From: Dehalococcoidia bacterium | GTDB taxonomy: Bacteria; Chloroflexota; Dehalococcoidia; JAUSIH01 | Length of the DNA: 34,196 nucleotides | Assembly (NCBI GenBank): GCA_030648205.1 | Contig: JAUSIH010000039.1 | Span: 1 to 34,196, forward strand | Reading direction: 5' to 3' | Shown here: one piece after another, positions 1-7,440 of the stretch | How positions within the stretch are numbered: position 1 is the first letter of the stretch | Layout of the letters: every line of letters starts with the position of its first letter | The notes under the pieces: model-generated | Database searches by the model: none | What the model saw: the letters and a program-made list of their open reading frames with translations, nothing else | Told to the model about the DNA's origin: nothing | Translations under genes and position numbers: made by a program

Positions 1-60
1 GGGGCAAAACCGCTGATGGTTTTTCCAGCAAAATCCCAACACATACTTTTTCGCTGTTGA
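1..60 (+). other. possible 3' end of an upstream coding frame
   Basis: Frame 1 is open from the window edge to a TGA at 58-60, giving a 19-residue tail with no recognisable motif. It may be the end of a gene that starts outside the window or a chance open frame. Nothing else was seen before the next candidate start at 88. Confidence 0.2.
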
Positions 61-87
61 CTCGCTCTTCACAAGCTGTTCATAGCT

Positions 88-600
88 TTGCAGGTCCATG
101 GCACCATCCTACTCCTGGTGCCAGACCGTACTCAATCACCTATTGTTTTGCCAATCGCACCCTTGTACGCATTCCTCGCAACCGTGGCGCAGGGGCCTCA
201 AGTGCAAGTGGCGTTCAGAGACATGATTCTGGCTTCCGAATTTAGGTCTTCCGAGCATTTCGTAAGCAAAGATCACCTGAAGAAATTTTTCGCCGTAACC
301 ATAAACGACGCCGAACAGGCGTATGCGAGTGAGCTTTCGGACTTCCAGAAACACCTCGACCAGACTCTGACACCAGACCACCTGGACAAGTTCGACGACC
401 TCGAAAGGCCCAGGCTATTGCGGCGAATGCAAGTGAAAATGACCGGCGACGCGGCTTACTGGAAGGCTGTGGCAACTGAAAAGGCTCAAAAGCTTGCCGA
501 TTTTGAAGAAAAGGAACGTAAACGCAAAGCGTTCATTCGGAAGCAAAAGACCGCGAAAAGGACCAAGCCCTCTTCTAGCGATCAAAAGCGCCGTTTCTGA
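88..600 (+). CDS. hypothetical protein, basic C-terminus
   Basis: This is an open frame of 170 residues with a TTG start at 88; an in-frame ATG at 223 would give a shorter product. I do not recognise the family. The first 40 residues are hydrophobic, the middle is mixed charged and probably helical, and the last 40 are strongly basic (Lys/Arg-rich), which suggests nucleic-acid binding or a disordered tail. Codon third positions are more AT-rich than in the housekeeping genes, so it may be acquired or decaying. No convincing ribosome binding site precedes the TTG. It ends about 45 bp before the convergent SDR-like gene. That it is a real gene is likely but not certain. Confidence 0.45.
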   Translation: MQVHGTILLLVPDRTQSPIVLPIAPLYAFLATVAQGPQVQVAFRDMILASEFRSSEHFVSKDHLKKFFAVTINDAEQAYASELSDFQKHLDQTLTPDHLDKFDDLERPRLLRRMQVKMTGDAAYWKAVATEKAQKLADFEEKERKRKAFIRKQKTAKRTKPSSSDQKRRF

Positions 601-644
601 TGGGACTTTACGCCGCTCATCCCAGGATGGGCGCGTGAAGCCCC

Positions 645-1439
645 CTACCCCGGATACGATATGCCGCCGTTCACGCTCAGGGTCATGCCCGTGATCTGGT
701 CCGACTCCGGCGAGGCCAGGTACAGTATGGCGTAGGCCACGTCGTCCGGCAGGTTGAGTCGCCCCAGCGGCACCCGCTCCTCGATCTTCTTGAACGCCTT
801 GGCGATGACCTCGCCCGACTCCCGGATGCGCGAGAAGTTTTCGTACGCGGGGGTGTCGGCGGTGAGCGTCGTGGACACGGTGTTGACGCGGATGCGCCAG
901 CGGGAGAACTCGCGCGCCAGGGTCTTCGTCGCCATGATGAGACCGGCGGCCGCCGCGCCGATGAGCGACTCGCTGGGCGTGGGATGCCGTCCCGCATCGG
1001 TGGTGACATTCACGATCTTGCCGTACTCGCGCTCCCGCATGTGGTCCAGCACGGCGCGGACGCAGTACAGCCGGCTGATGAGCCGCATGCGGATGTAGTC
1101 CTCGTAGCTGGCGGGGTCGGTCTCGGCGAACGGGAGAGGGCGGACGTGCTTCCAGCGCGGACTGCCGTTGGCGACCATGATGTCCACCTTGCCGAAGTCC
1201 TTGACGACCTTCTGGACCATCTCCTGGCAGCTCGCATAGCTGGTGATGTCCACCGGCGCGTGGGCTGCCCTGCGGCCCATTGCCTGTATCTGCCGCACCA
1301 CCAGCTCGGCCTTCTCGGCGCCGCGAGTGGCGATGGCGACGTCCGCGCCGCTCGCCGCCATCAGTAGCGCCGCGGCCTTGCCGATGCCCTCGCTGCCGCC
1401 GGTGACGATGGCGACGCGGCCCTGCAGGTTTGTCTTCAT
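645..1439 (-). CDS. SDR-family protein lacking the catalytic Tyr and Lys
   Basis: The 264-residue product has the short-chain dehydrogenase/reductase fold. The Rossmann motif TGGSEGIG lies near residues 13-20, the NAG-like motif is altered to ANGSP (90-94), and a KIVNVTTDAG strand lies at 141-150. The family's YxxxK catalytic pair falls at residues 160 and 164, which here read Ile and Ala (SLIGAAAAGLIMATK); the catalytic Ser is Thr. The C-terminus (GMTLSVNGGISYPG) is typical of the family. It probably binds NAD(P) but may not be an ordinary oxidoreductase. The ATG at 1439 is chosen because homology begins there; the frame is open 80 codons further upstream but that part has no family similarity and overlaps the dUTPase-side promoter region. 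It is divergent from the dUTPase-like gene. Confidence 0.85.
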   Translation of the reverse strand: MKTNLQGRVAIVTGGSEGIGKAAALLMAASGADVAIATRGAEKAELVVRQIQAMGRRAAHAPVDITSYASCQEMVQKVVKDFGKVDIMVANGSPRWKHVRPLPFAETDPASYEDYIRMRLISRLYCVRAVLDHMREREYGKIVNVTTDAGRHPTPSESLIGAAAAGLIMATKTLAREFSRWRIRVNTVSTTLTADTPAYENFSRIRESGEVIAKAFKKIEERVPLGRLNLPDDVAYAILYLASPESDQITGMTLSVNGGISYPG

Positions 1440-1687
1440 GTCTGATTCTGTCCCCTTTCCGCTGAAGTCATGGAGGCGCAAGGGTGTTATAGCACATCCG
1501 CTGCCCGTGTGTGAAGCGGGCGTCTCATGGACATCTCGCGGGCGGGATTGAAGCTCGCATCTGTTTCTGCTACAGTTGACCTCGCCGCCGCAGCGCACGC
1601 GCACGGCGCGGTCGCGCTTCTGTCCGTCGGCGTTTGCGTATGATGCGGGCCTCGGCCCAGACTCGTCGTTGTGGAGCATTGTGTCAG

Positions 1688-2221
1688 ATGGGGAAAGAGA
1701 TGCACGGGTCGGCGCTGGGCCGCGAGACGCTTCAGGAGATGCTGTCGGCGACGCCGCCGCTGGTCGCCGACATGGTGGACGCCGCGGCGCAGCTTCAGCC
1801 CAACGGCATTGACTTTACGGTGCGCGGCGTTGCGCGCTTCACGTCGGCGGGGCGCATTGGCCAGGCGGCGGACGACCGCGTCCTTCCTGTGCCGGAAGGA
1901 CCGCTGGAGCCGTCGCCCGCGGGGTACTGGGAGCTGACGCCCGGCCCGTATCTCGTCACGTACAACGAGGTGGTGAGCCTCCCGCGTGACGTGATGGCGC
2001 TGGGCAGGCCGCGCTCCAGCCTGGGCCGCTGCGGGGTCAGCGTGCACACTGCGGTCTGGGACGCGGGCTACTCGGGCCGCTCGCAGTCGCTGCTGGTGGT
2101 GTACCATCCGGCAGGCTTCCGGCTGGGGCGGAACGCGCGGGTGATGCAACTCGTGTTCTTCCGCCTGGACAGGCCGGTGGGACAGGGCTACGCGGGCGCG
2201 TACCAGGGAGAGAACAAGTAA
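1688..2221 (+). CDS. dUTPase / dCTP deaminase-fold protein
   Basis: This 177-residue protein has the trimeric dUTPase/dCTP deaminase jelly-roll motifs: RSSLGRCGV (nucleotide phosphate binding), then VWDAGYSG, in which the Asp matches the dUTPase catalytic Asp, then RNARVMQLVFF, and a Gly-rich C-terminal arm (GYAGAYQGEN). In dCTP deaminases a Glu about seven residues after the GF/GY motif drives deamination; here that position is hydrophobic (SQSLLVV). Hydrolysis of dUTP to dUMP, limiting uracil in DNA, is therefore more likely than deamination. The start at 1688 is preferred because GGAG lies at 1673-1676; ATG 1700 is an alternative that removes four residues. Confidence 0.8.
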   Translation: MGKEMHGSALGRETLQEMLSATPPLVADMVDAAAQLQPNGIDFTVRGVARFTSAGRIGQAADDRVLPVPEGPLEPSPAGYWELTPGPYLVTYNEVVSLPRDVMALGRPRSSLGRCGVSVHTAVWDAGYSGRSQSLLVVYHPAGFRLGRNARVMQLVFFRLDRPVGQGYAGAYQGENK

Positions 2222-2247
2222 GGCGCGCGGTAAAACGATACGTAAAA

Positions 2248-2252
2248 GGAGG
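2248..2252 (+). promoter_or_regulatory. strong Shine-Dalgarno for the ABM-like gene
   Basis: GGAGG lies within AAAAGGAGGA, four bases before ATG 2257. It fixes that start and indicates that the small gene is genuinely translated. Confidence 0.7.
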
Positions 2253-2256
2253 ACTT

Positions 2257-2589
2257 ATGGACGACATCATGAATCAGGGCGTGGTGGGGGCGCTGGCCTT
2301 CGGCAAGGCGAAGGCGAAGACCCAGGAGGAGTGGGCCAGGGACCTGGAGAGGATATGGGACAGGTCCACGGGCATGCTGCTCAAGCAGAAAGGGTTCCGC
2401 GGACTGCGCGCGTTCTGGGCCGCCGACGGCAGCCGCGACACGATGGTCATGGGCATCTGGGAGACGATGGATGACCGCATGGCCTACGAGCGGAGCGTCT
2501 CCCCGGGTGTGCAGGGCGCCTTTGACGAGATATTGGAGGCCCGCGCGCGTCGGCAGAAGTTCATCCTGGTCAAAAGGACCGTTTACTAG
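2257..2589 (+). CDS. small dimeric alpha/beta-barrel (ABM-like) protein
   Basis: The 110-residue protein shows the pattern of the antibiotic-biosynthesis-monooxygenase/EthD-like fold: an N-terminal strand (VVGALAFGKA), a helix with EEWARDLERIWDR, a GFRGLRAFWAADG turn and strand, MVMGIWET, a second helix and a final strand (KFILVKRTVY). Such proteins usually form dimers and act as small oxygenases, haem-binding or signal proteins; no substrate can be assigned. It lies 35 bp after the dUTPase-like gene on the same strand and is followed by a terminator-like hairpin, so the two genes probably share a transcript. Confidence 0.7.
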   Translation: MDDIMNQGVVGALAFGKAKAKTQEEWARDLERIWDRSTGMLLKQKGFRGLRAFWAADGSRDTMVMGIWETMDDRMAYERSVSPGVQGAFDEILEARARRQKFILVKRTVY

Positions 2590-2621
2590 CCTGCGCTGCT
2601 TCCAGAAGCAGCCCGAAAATG

Positions 2622-2667
2622 GTTGGGGGAATCCAGCCCTTCCCGGGAACGACAGGACTCCCCCAAC
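2622..2667 (+). terminator. terminator-like hairpin
   Basis: The arms GTTGGGGGAATCC (2622-2634) and GGACTCCCCCAAC (2655-2667) pair over 13 positions with one G-U, with a 20-nt loop. A T-rich tract (ATTCTTTTCC) follows at 2671-2680. It sits 32 bp after the stop of the ABM-like gene and would end that transcript. Confidence 0.6.
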
Positions 2668-2829
2668 CTGATTCTTTTCCCTCTGATAACATCCCCCCGG
2701 CGCTATAGTGAACAGCGTCCCAAGTACAAGGCGGCGGCGTTCTGTACGTCCAACCGTTCAGCCGCCATCCACAACCAGTTACGCCGATCATTACAACGGA
2801 TTGCTGACGGCGGGAAAAGTGTAGGCCGT

Positions 2830-3840
2830 ATGGGTGCTGACTTCAGTTTGGTCCTCACCGGCGACTCGTTCCCGGACTGGAAAGAGTACGTGCGGGCCGC
2901 CGACGAGTGCGGTTTCTGGGGTCTTGGCATCGGCGACTCCCAGTCGCTGTACATGGACGTGTACGTCCGCGCAAGCGTCGCCGCAATGCTGACGAAGAAC
3001 CTGCGCGTCGGCCCGTGGGTCACGAACCCGCTGACGCGGCATCCCGCCGTCGCCGCCGGAGCAATCGCCAGCGTGGACATCGTGTCGGACGGACGCGCCG
3101 TGTTGGGCATCGGCAGCGGCGACAGCGCGGCGCTCAACATCGGTCTGCGTCCGTCGCCCGTCGCGTCCCTGGAGGACTACGTGCGCACGGTGCGGACGCT
3201 GCTGCGCGATGGCCTCGCCGAGTGGCAGGGCCGTGAGATTAAGCTCGCCCTCGCGCCGCGTCGGGTGCCCGTGTACGTGGCCGCGTCCGGCCCGAAGACG
3301 GTGCGCATGGCGGGGCGCGTCGCGGACGGCGTGATCATCGCGATGGGGGTGACGCCGGACGTCGTGCGCGATGCGCTGGCCGAGCTGCAAGCGGGCGCGG
3401 AGGAGGCGGGCCGCCGGGTGGATGACATAGACGTGTGGTGGGCCGTCATGGCGAACCTGGCGGAGGACGATGAGACGGCGCTCAACGAGATGAAAGGCTC
3501 GCTGGTGACGCGCGCGCATCACGCCTTTCGCTTCACTACGGAGGGCAAGCACCTGCCGCCGGAGTACGTACCCGCCATGCAGCGCATTCAGGAGGAGTAC
3601 CGGCCCATGGAGCACACCAAGTTCGGGCCGAGTCACCACGCGCGTCTGGCGGACGACCTGGGTTTGACGCCCTATCTGGCGCGGCGCTTCGGGTTATATG
3701 GCTCGCCGGAGGGGTTCGTGCAGCGAGCCCAGGAGGCGCACGCGGCGGGCGCGCGGAAGATCGCCCTCCACGTGCGCGTGGCCGATAAGCGCCGCTTCCT
3801 GCGCCTGTGGCGGGACAAGGTGATGCCGCACTTCGCGTAA
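2830..3840 (+). CDS. LLM-class F420-dependent oxidoreductase
   Basis: The 336-residue protein is a luciferase-like monooxygenase-fold (TIM-barrel) oxidoreductase of the F420-dependent type. Visible family features are the N-terminal barrel strand, AADECGFWGLGIGD, RVGPWVTNPLTRHPAVAAGAIASVD (the typical LLM T-N-P-x-T-R-H-P element), RAVLGIGSGDSA, and VPVYVAASGPKTVRMAGRVADGVI (cofactor-site loop). Members transfer hydride to or from coenzyme F420 or FMN; the substrate is unknown. The frame is open upstream to 2623, but the homology starts at ATG 2830 (MGADFSLVLTG). There is no neighbour that would define a pathway. Confidence 0.85.
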   Translation: MGADFSLVLTGDSFPDWKEYVRAADECGFWGLGIGDSQSLYMDVYVRASVAAMLTKNLRVGPWVTNPLTRHPAVAAGAIASVDIVSDGRAVLGIGSGDSAALNIGLRPSPVASLEDYVRTVRTLLRDGLAEWQGREIKLALAPRRVPVYVAASGPKTVRMAGRVADGVIIAMGVTPDVVRDALAELQAGAEEAGRRVDDIDVWWAVMANLAEDDETALNEMKGSLVTRAHHAFRFTTEGKHLPPEYVPAMQRIQEEYRPMEHTKFGPSHHARLADDLGLTPYLARRFGLYGSPEGFVQRAQEAHAAGARKIALHVRVADKRRFLRLWRDKVMPHFA

Positions 3841-3959
3841 ACGGCGCGGCTCTCCGCCGCACCGAGGGAGCGCGGCGCAAGCGAGACCCCTGTGGTATGC
3901 GCGCGCGTGTCATCCCGCCGCAGGGCGGGGCTGCGAGCGACGAGCCTCCTGAGAGGGCG

Positions 3960-4655
3960 CTACGCCTGGGCCACCGCTGCCGTAGCTACCTTGGGGGAAA
4001 TGCCCTGCTGCGCCAGTACGGTCTGGAACACTTCGTAATAGTGCCAGCCGATGATCTTTGCGCGGCCAAGGAACACCGTGGGCGTTGCGGTGACGCCTAT
4101 CTTCGCCGCCGTCATGACCGCCTCCAGCGCCCGGAGCGCGTACGTCCGCTCGTGGAGCGCGCGGCCCAGTTCCTCCGCGTCCAGCCCCACCTTATCGGCG
4201 GCTTCCATCAGCGTATTCGCCTGGCCGATGTCCTTGCCCTCCACCCACAGCGCGTCGAAGACCGCCGACTTGAACGGCAGGGCCAGGCCGTGGTCCTCCG
4301 CATAGTCCAGCGCCTCGAATGCGTGGAAGCTGAACTGCTGCTTGTCCGGCAGGCGCATGGACGCGGCCTTCTCCGGCTCCATCTCGTGGAGCCACGCCAG
4401 TGTGGCCTTGCGGCGCTCCGGGTCGGCGGCGTACGGCCTGCCCTCCGACGGCATATCCGGATGGAGCCAGTGGGGACGCCACAGCGGCTGTACGCCGTAG
4501 TCCCGGATGAGATTGTCCACCTGCGCTTGGGCGATGTAGGAGTACGGGCAGGTGAAATCGGCGAAGAACACAACCGGGAATGGCTGCATCCCCTTGTCTC
4601 CCGCCCCACTCTCGGTTTCCGTGGCGCTCTGCGTTTCCTGGATCACGTTTGTCAT
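3960..4655 (-). CDS. DsbA-family (FrnE-like) thioredoxin-fold protein
   Basis: The 231-residue protein has a thioredoxin fold with a helical insertion, like FrnE and 2-hydroxychromene-2-carboxylate isomerase. The strand PVVFFADFTCPYSY places the active site at C36-P-Y-S39, so the second redox Cys of CxxC is Ser. The cis-proline loop GVTATPT has Pro at about 192. A monothiol site suggests isomerase, glutathione-dependent or chaperone chemistry rather than disulfide formation. No signal peptide is apparent, so it is probably cytosolic. GGAGGGAG lies just before ATG 4655. It follows the cupin-like gene by 18 bp on the same strand, so the two are probably co-transcribed. Confidence 0.8.
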   Translation of the reverse strand: MTNVIQETQSATETESGAGDKGMQPFPVVFFADFTCPYSYIAQAQVDNLIRDYGVQPLWRPHWLHPDMPSEGRPYAADPERRKATLAWLHEMEPEKAASMRLPDKQQFSFHAFEALDYAEDHGLALPFKSAVFDALWVEGKDIGQANTLMEAADKVGLDAEELGRALHERTYALRALEAVMTAAKIGVTATPTVFLGRAKIIGWHYYEVFQTVLAQQGISPKVATAAVAQA

Positions 4656-4673
4656 GTTCTCTCCCTCCGACGA

Positions 4674-5444
4674 CTAGATCGCTTTCGCCATCGCCTCGGC
4701 CCCGAGCATCGAGAGCGCGTCGCCCGTGAGCCCGCCCTCCCGCGCATCCTTGTCAAACGAGAAAAACATTACGGTCGCGCCCTCCGGGCCCGCCGTCAGC
4801 GGCGAAGGTTGCTCGTCGCCCTCCACGTAGCGGAGCCCGGGCGGCCCAAGGGAGCGGCCCTCAATCACCACGGTACCTTTCAGCACCACCTCGTAGCGTC
4901 CGTAGAGCGGCGCCCCCACGGGAATCGTCATGTTGGGTGGGCACTCCAGCATCAGCGCCTCGGGCCCCGCCATGGACGGTATGAGGAACTTGCAGCGGGC
5001 GCCTTCATGCCCGGGAATTGGGAACCACTCGGTGTCCTTCTCCATGCCGGGTATTTGGCGCCCGGTCAGGTTGATCAACTTCCGAGCGTCCCGGTTGCCC
5101 ATGGTCACAAGGCCGGCGCGCTTGGGGTGCAGCACGAGGACGTGATGGTCGCCGCCCACGGAGAAGGGACCGTACGGCACGTTATGGTCCGTGTAGAGCA
5201 CTCCCACGGGGCGCATCTTCATCGTCTCTTTGGGGAGGTCCATCATCCCGCCCAGCAGGACCTGAAACTGGGACGTAAGGTGCATGTGCGCGTAGACCTT
5301 GATACTGGGGTCGAACTTGAACCGGAACGCCTCCGGCCCGCCGTCCTCTCCACTCAACAGGACCTGGCCACGGAACGTGACCCCCTCCGTGTCGCCGTTC
5401 TTCCACGGCATTTCGGCGGGATCAACCACGTACTGCTTCAACAC
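4674..5444 (-). CDS. cupin-like hypothetical protein
   Basis: The 256-residue product looks like a two-part cupin. The first part has RFKFDPSIKVYAHMHLTSQFQVLLGG (HxH followed by a Gln-rich strand and GG turn) and GPFSVGGDHHVLVLHP; the second has NMTIPVGAPLYGRYEVVLKGTVVIEG. His-rich clusters could bind a metal. No enzyme family can be assigned. The start is the GTG at 5444 with AGGAGG about 7 bases upstream. It is the first gene of a likely two-gene operon with the DsbA-like protein. Confidence 0.65.
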   Translation of the reverse strand: MLKQYVVDPAEMPWKNGDTEGVTFRGQVLLSGEDGGPEAFRFKFDPSIKVYAHMHLTSQFQVLLGGMMDLPKETMKMRPVGVLYTDHNVPYGPFSVGGDHHVLVLHPKRAGLVTMGNRDARKLINLTGRQIPGMEKDTEWFPIPGHEGARCKFLIPSMAGPEALMLECPPNMTIPVGAPLYGRYEVVLKGTVVIEGRSLGPPGLRYVEGDEQPSPLTAGPEGATVMFFSFDKDAREGGLTGDALSMLGAEAMAKAI

Positions 5445-6105
5445 GCCAGGCCTCCTGTGACCGCTCCGGTCTGATGGCCGCGCCGCTCATTTAGATGCAA
5501 GTGATACTCCCCCAGTAGCATCTTAATCAGGGGGCGGGCACGATGTCAACACGCGTATGTGCGCCCGTTGCACAAGCCGACGGGCCAGCCCCGTCGGACG
5601 GAGCGTACCCGGCGTTGGACAAGACCCGCTGGTGGTGGAGAGCGACCTCACCCCCTGACCCCCTCTCCAGTCAGGAGAGGGGGAATGTAGATAGATAGAT
5701 TCTGGGAGGACGCCCTTCGGCTGCGCTCAGGGCAGGCTCTCCCAGGCCCTCCGGCGGGCCGCCCTGCGGCCCTGCACCTTCCCTCGGCGGTGACTCCGTC
5801 CGCGTGCAGGACTAGTGCGATGCCCAGCGCTACTGCTCAACAAGGGCAGCTTCAGCCCCTGCGTTCCGTGGTTGGCACAGGACATGCCCGCTCATGGTGA
5901 GCCAGTCGAATCCATGAGCGGGCATCTGTCATTCCGAGCGGAGCGAGGAATCTCTCTAAGGAACGTCCTGCGGGAAGACCATTCGCTGCGCGTTACCGTA
6001 GAAGGAATGCGCTCAGCGTGACGTCTGGCCCCTTGTCATTCCGAGCCCTTCGGCTATGCTCAGGATATACTTTGCGAGGAATCTGCCTCAGCGTGCAGTC
6101 GGGCG
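5445..6105. repeat. intergenic region with dispersed repeats
   Basis: This stretch of about 660 bp has no credible gene. It holds a C-rich then G-rich tract (5640-5690), a short GATA tandem (about 5689-5700), a 14-bp palindrome at 5884-5925, and two copies of a TGTCATTCCGAG...GCGAGGAATCT unit (about 5928-5954 and 6034-6085, the second with an insertion). The same unit recurs at about 27295-27321. The pieces look like remnants of a repeat family scattered in intergenic regions. Confidence 0.6.
5884..5925. repeat. palindromic intergenic repeat, copy 1
   Basis: The perfect 14-bp arms ATGCCCGCTCATGG (5884-5897) and CCATGAGCGGGCAT (5912-5925) enclose the loop TGAGCCAGTCGAAT. Arms and loop resemble those at 22972-23004, indicating a dispersed REP-like family. 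Confidence 0.7.
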
Positions 6106-7056
6106 CTACGTCGGTGGGCTGACGGGCGCGGGCGTGGGCGCGACGCGGCGCTGCTTCCACTTGTACACGCGATCCACCATGCGACAGTAGGCGCAGACCT
6201 CCGCCGTCGTCGCTTCGCCGCAGGTGGCGCATTCCCGCAACTCCACCTTCTGGCCCGTGGACGCCAAAGCCGGACGCAGGTTCTTCAGATAGCCCTGGAA
6301 AAACCGCAGCTTGGTCCCGTGGGACTCCGCCTCAATCCGGTTCAGCACGTCCTTGTACAGCAGCGAGAGCGCGCCCGTGGAGTTGGGGCACTCGTCCACC
6401 ACATAGTCTATGCGCCGGAGGACGGCGTAGCTGGCCGTCTCCTTCTCCGAGAAGGTGTACAAAGGCTTGACCTTGCGTCCCAGCTTAGGGTGCGTTGACT
6501 CCAGCGCGGGGGCCTGCCGTCCGAGGCTGTCCATCTGCCAGTGGAGAATGCCGCCCATGAGCGTCGCCGCCTCGTCGTCCAGGTTGTGGCCCGTCGCCAG
6601 GACGGGAAAGCCTTGCTGGCGGGCGGTGCGGTTCATCAGGTAGCGCTTGGTCAGGCCGCAGCCGGAGCACGGCACCCGCCGGAGCGCCGTGGACACCTCG
6701 GGGATCGTCGCGCCGACCGCTTCCTCGACTTCCACCACGATAAGCTCGACGTTGTGCGCGCGGGCGTAGGACTCCGTCTTTTCGCGGGAGAGGTCCGAGT
6801 ATTCGCCGATGCCCAGATGGAGGTGGAAGCCAGTCGTCTTGTAGCCCAGGCGGATGAGCGTTTCCCACAGGGCGAGGCTGTCCTTCCCTCCGGATACGGC
6901 CACAAGGACGCGCTCGTCCGTGGTGAACATTTTCAGGCTGCGGATGTTGTGCCCGACCTCGTACTCGAAGTGCTCGAGGTAATGCGGAGCGCAGTACGCG
7001 GCGTTGCGGCTAGGCAGGTCCACCGAGGCTGTCTCGTGGCACTTCACGCAACGCAT
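6106..7056 (-). CDS. ttuA: TtuA-like tRNA 2-thiouridine synthase
   Basis: The 316-residue protein is a PP-loop ATPase of the TtuA/Ncs6 family. The order is an N-terminal zinc site (C3, C6, C22, H25), the PP-loop SGGKDS at 55-60, the PCSGCG motif with C130 and C133, a further Cys at 223, and a C-terminal zinc ribbon CATCG...CAYC (C276, C279, C288, C291). In Thermus/Thermotoga TtuA the three central Cys hold a 4Fe-4S cluster, and the enzyme adenylates and thiolates U54 of tRNA. All corresponding Cys are present. It starts 2 bp after the gene for a ubiquitin-like sulfur carrier, which supports the TtuA-TtuB assignment. A related Ncs6-type target (U34) cannot be excluded. Confidence 0.85.
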   Translation of the reverse strand: MRCVKCHETASVDLPSRNAAYCAPHYLEHFEYEVGHNIRSLKMFTTDERVLVAVSGGKDSLALWETLIRLGYKTTGFHLHLGIGEYSDLSREKTESYARAHNVELIVVEVEEAVGATIPEVSTALRRVPCSGCGLTKRYLMNRTARQQGFPVLATGHNLDDEAATLMGGILHWQMDSLGRQAPALESTHPKLGRKVKPLYTFSEKETASYAVLRRIDYVVDECPNSTGALSLLYKDVLNRIEAESHGTKLRFFQGYLKNLRPALASTGQKVELRECATCGEATTAEVCAYCRMVDRVYKWKQRRVAPTPAPVSPPT

Positions 7057-7058
7057 GG

Positions 7059-7256
7059 CTAGCCTCCCGAAATGGCGGGCCGGACTTCTATGGTGTCCGT
7101 GTCCTCCACCACTGCGTCCCGCGTCAGCAGGTCGTCGCCGCGAATGACCAGGTGCGACTCCAGGTTAAAGCCAAGCTCCCTGGCCAGCTCGCTGACGCGG
7201 CGTCTGCCCTGGAGCTCCACCTGGTGAGGCTTGGGGATGCGGAAGATGACTTTCAT
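7059..7256 (-). CDS. ttuB: MoaD/ThiS-like sulfur carrier, TtuB candidate
   Basis: The 65-residue protein has a ubiquitin-like beta-grasp fold and ends in the diagnostic Gly-Gly (RPAISGG) that is adenylated and converted to a thiocarboxylate. It directly precedes ttuA with a 2-bp gap, so it most likely supplies sulfur for tRNA thiolation rather than for thiamin or molybdopterin. Homology begins at ATG 7256; the frame is open further upstream through hairpin sequence that is not protein-like. The ribosome binding site is weak (AAAAGAGC). Confidence 0.82.
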   Translation of the reverse strand: MKVIFRIPKPHQVELQGRRRVSELARELGFNLESHLVIRGDDLLTRDAVVEDTDTIEVRPAISGG

Positions 7257-7290
7257 GATGCTCTTTTCAAGAGTCAAAGTGCGCGTTTTG

Positions 7291-7371
7291 GGGTGTCCCC
7301 ACCCCATCCATAAGAATGGGGCGGGGGGACACCCCCCACTCCCCTCTGTCAGGAGGGCAGCGCCCTCCTGA
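7291..7371. repeat. two strong hairpins between ccmH and ttuB
   Basis: The first hairpin has outer arms GGGTGTCCCC (7291-7300) and GGGGACACCC (7325-7334) and inner arms CCCCAT (7302-7307) and ATGGGG (7316-7321). The second pairs 7349-7358 (TCAGGAGGGC) with 7362-7371 (GCCCTCCTGA) around a 3-nt loop. They could terminate the ccmH transcript or be a repeat insertion; neither has a clear U-tract in the minus-strand direction. Confidence 0.55.
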
Positions 7372-7440
7372 ACTTCCGCTATAAGACTGGGCCACCGCCA
7401 TGACATGAGTCCATTGCAACTGTCCGTCTGACGTGCGGCG

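Noticed and set aside
1440-1679. N-terminal extension of the SDR-like protein
   Set aside because: The frame is open but shows no SDR similarity and covers the divergent promoter region.
3807-5474. A 555-residue open frame on the plus strand
   Set aside because: It is antisense to the DsbA-like and cupin-like genes, with composition typical of GC-rich shadow frames and no family motif.
5640-6105. CRISPR array
   Set aside because: The repeats are irregular, few and palindromic, with no regular spacers and no cas genes.
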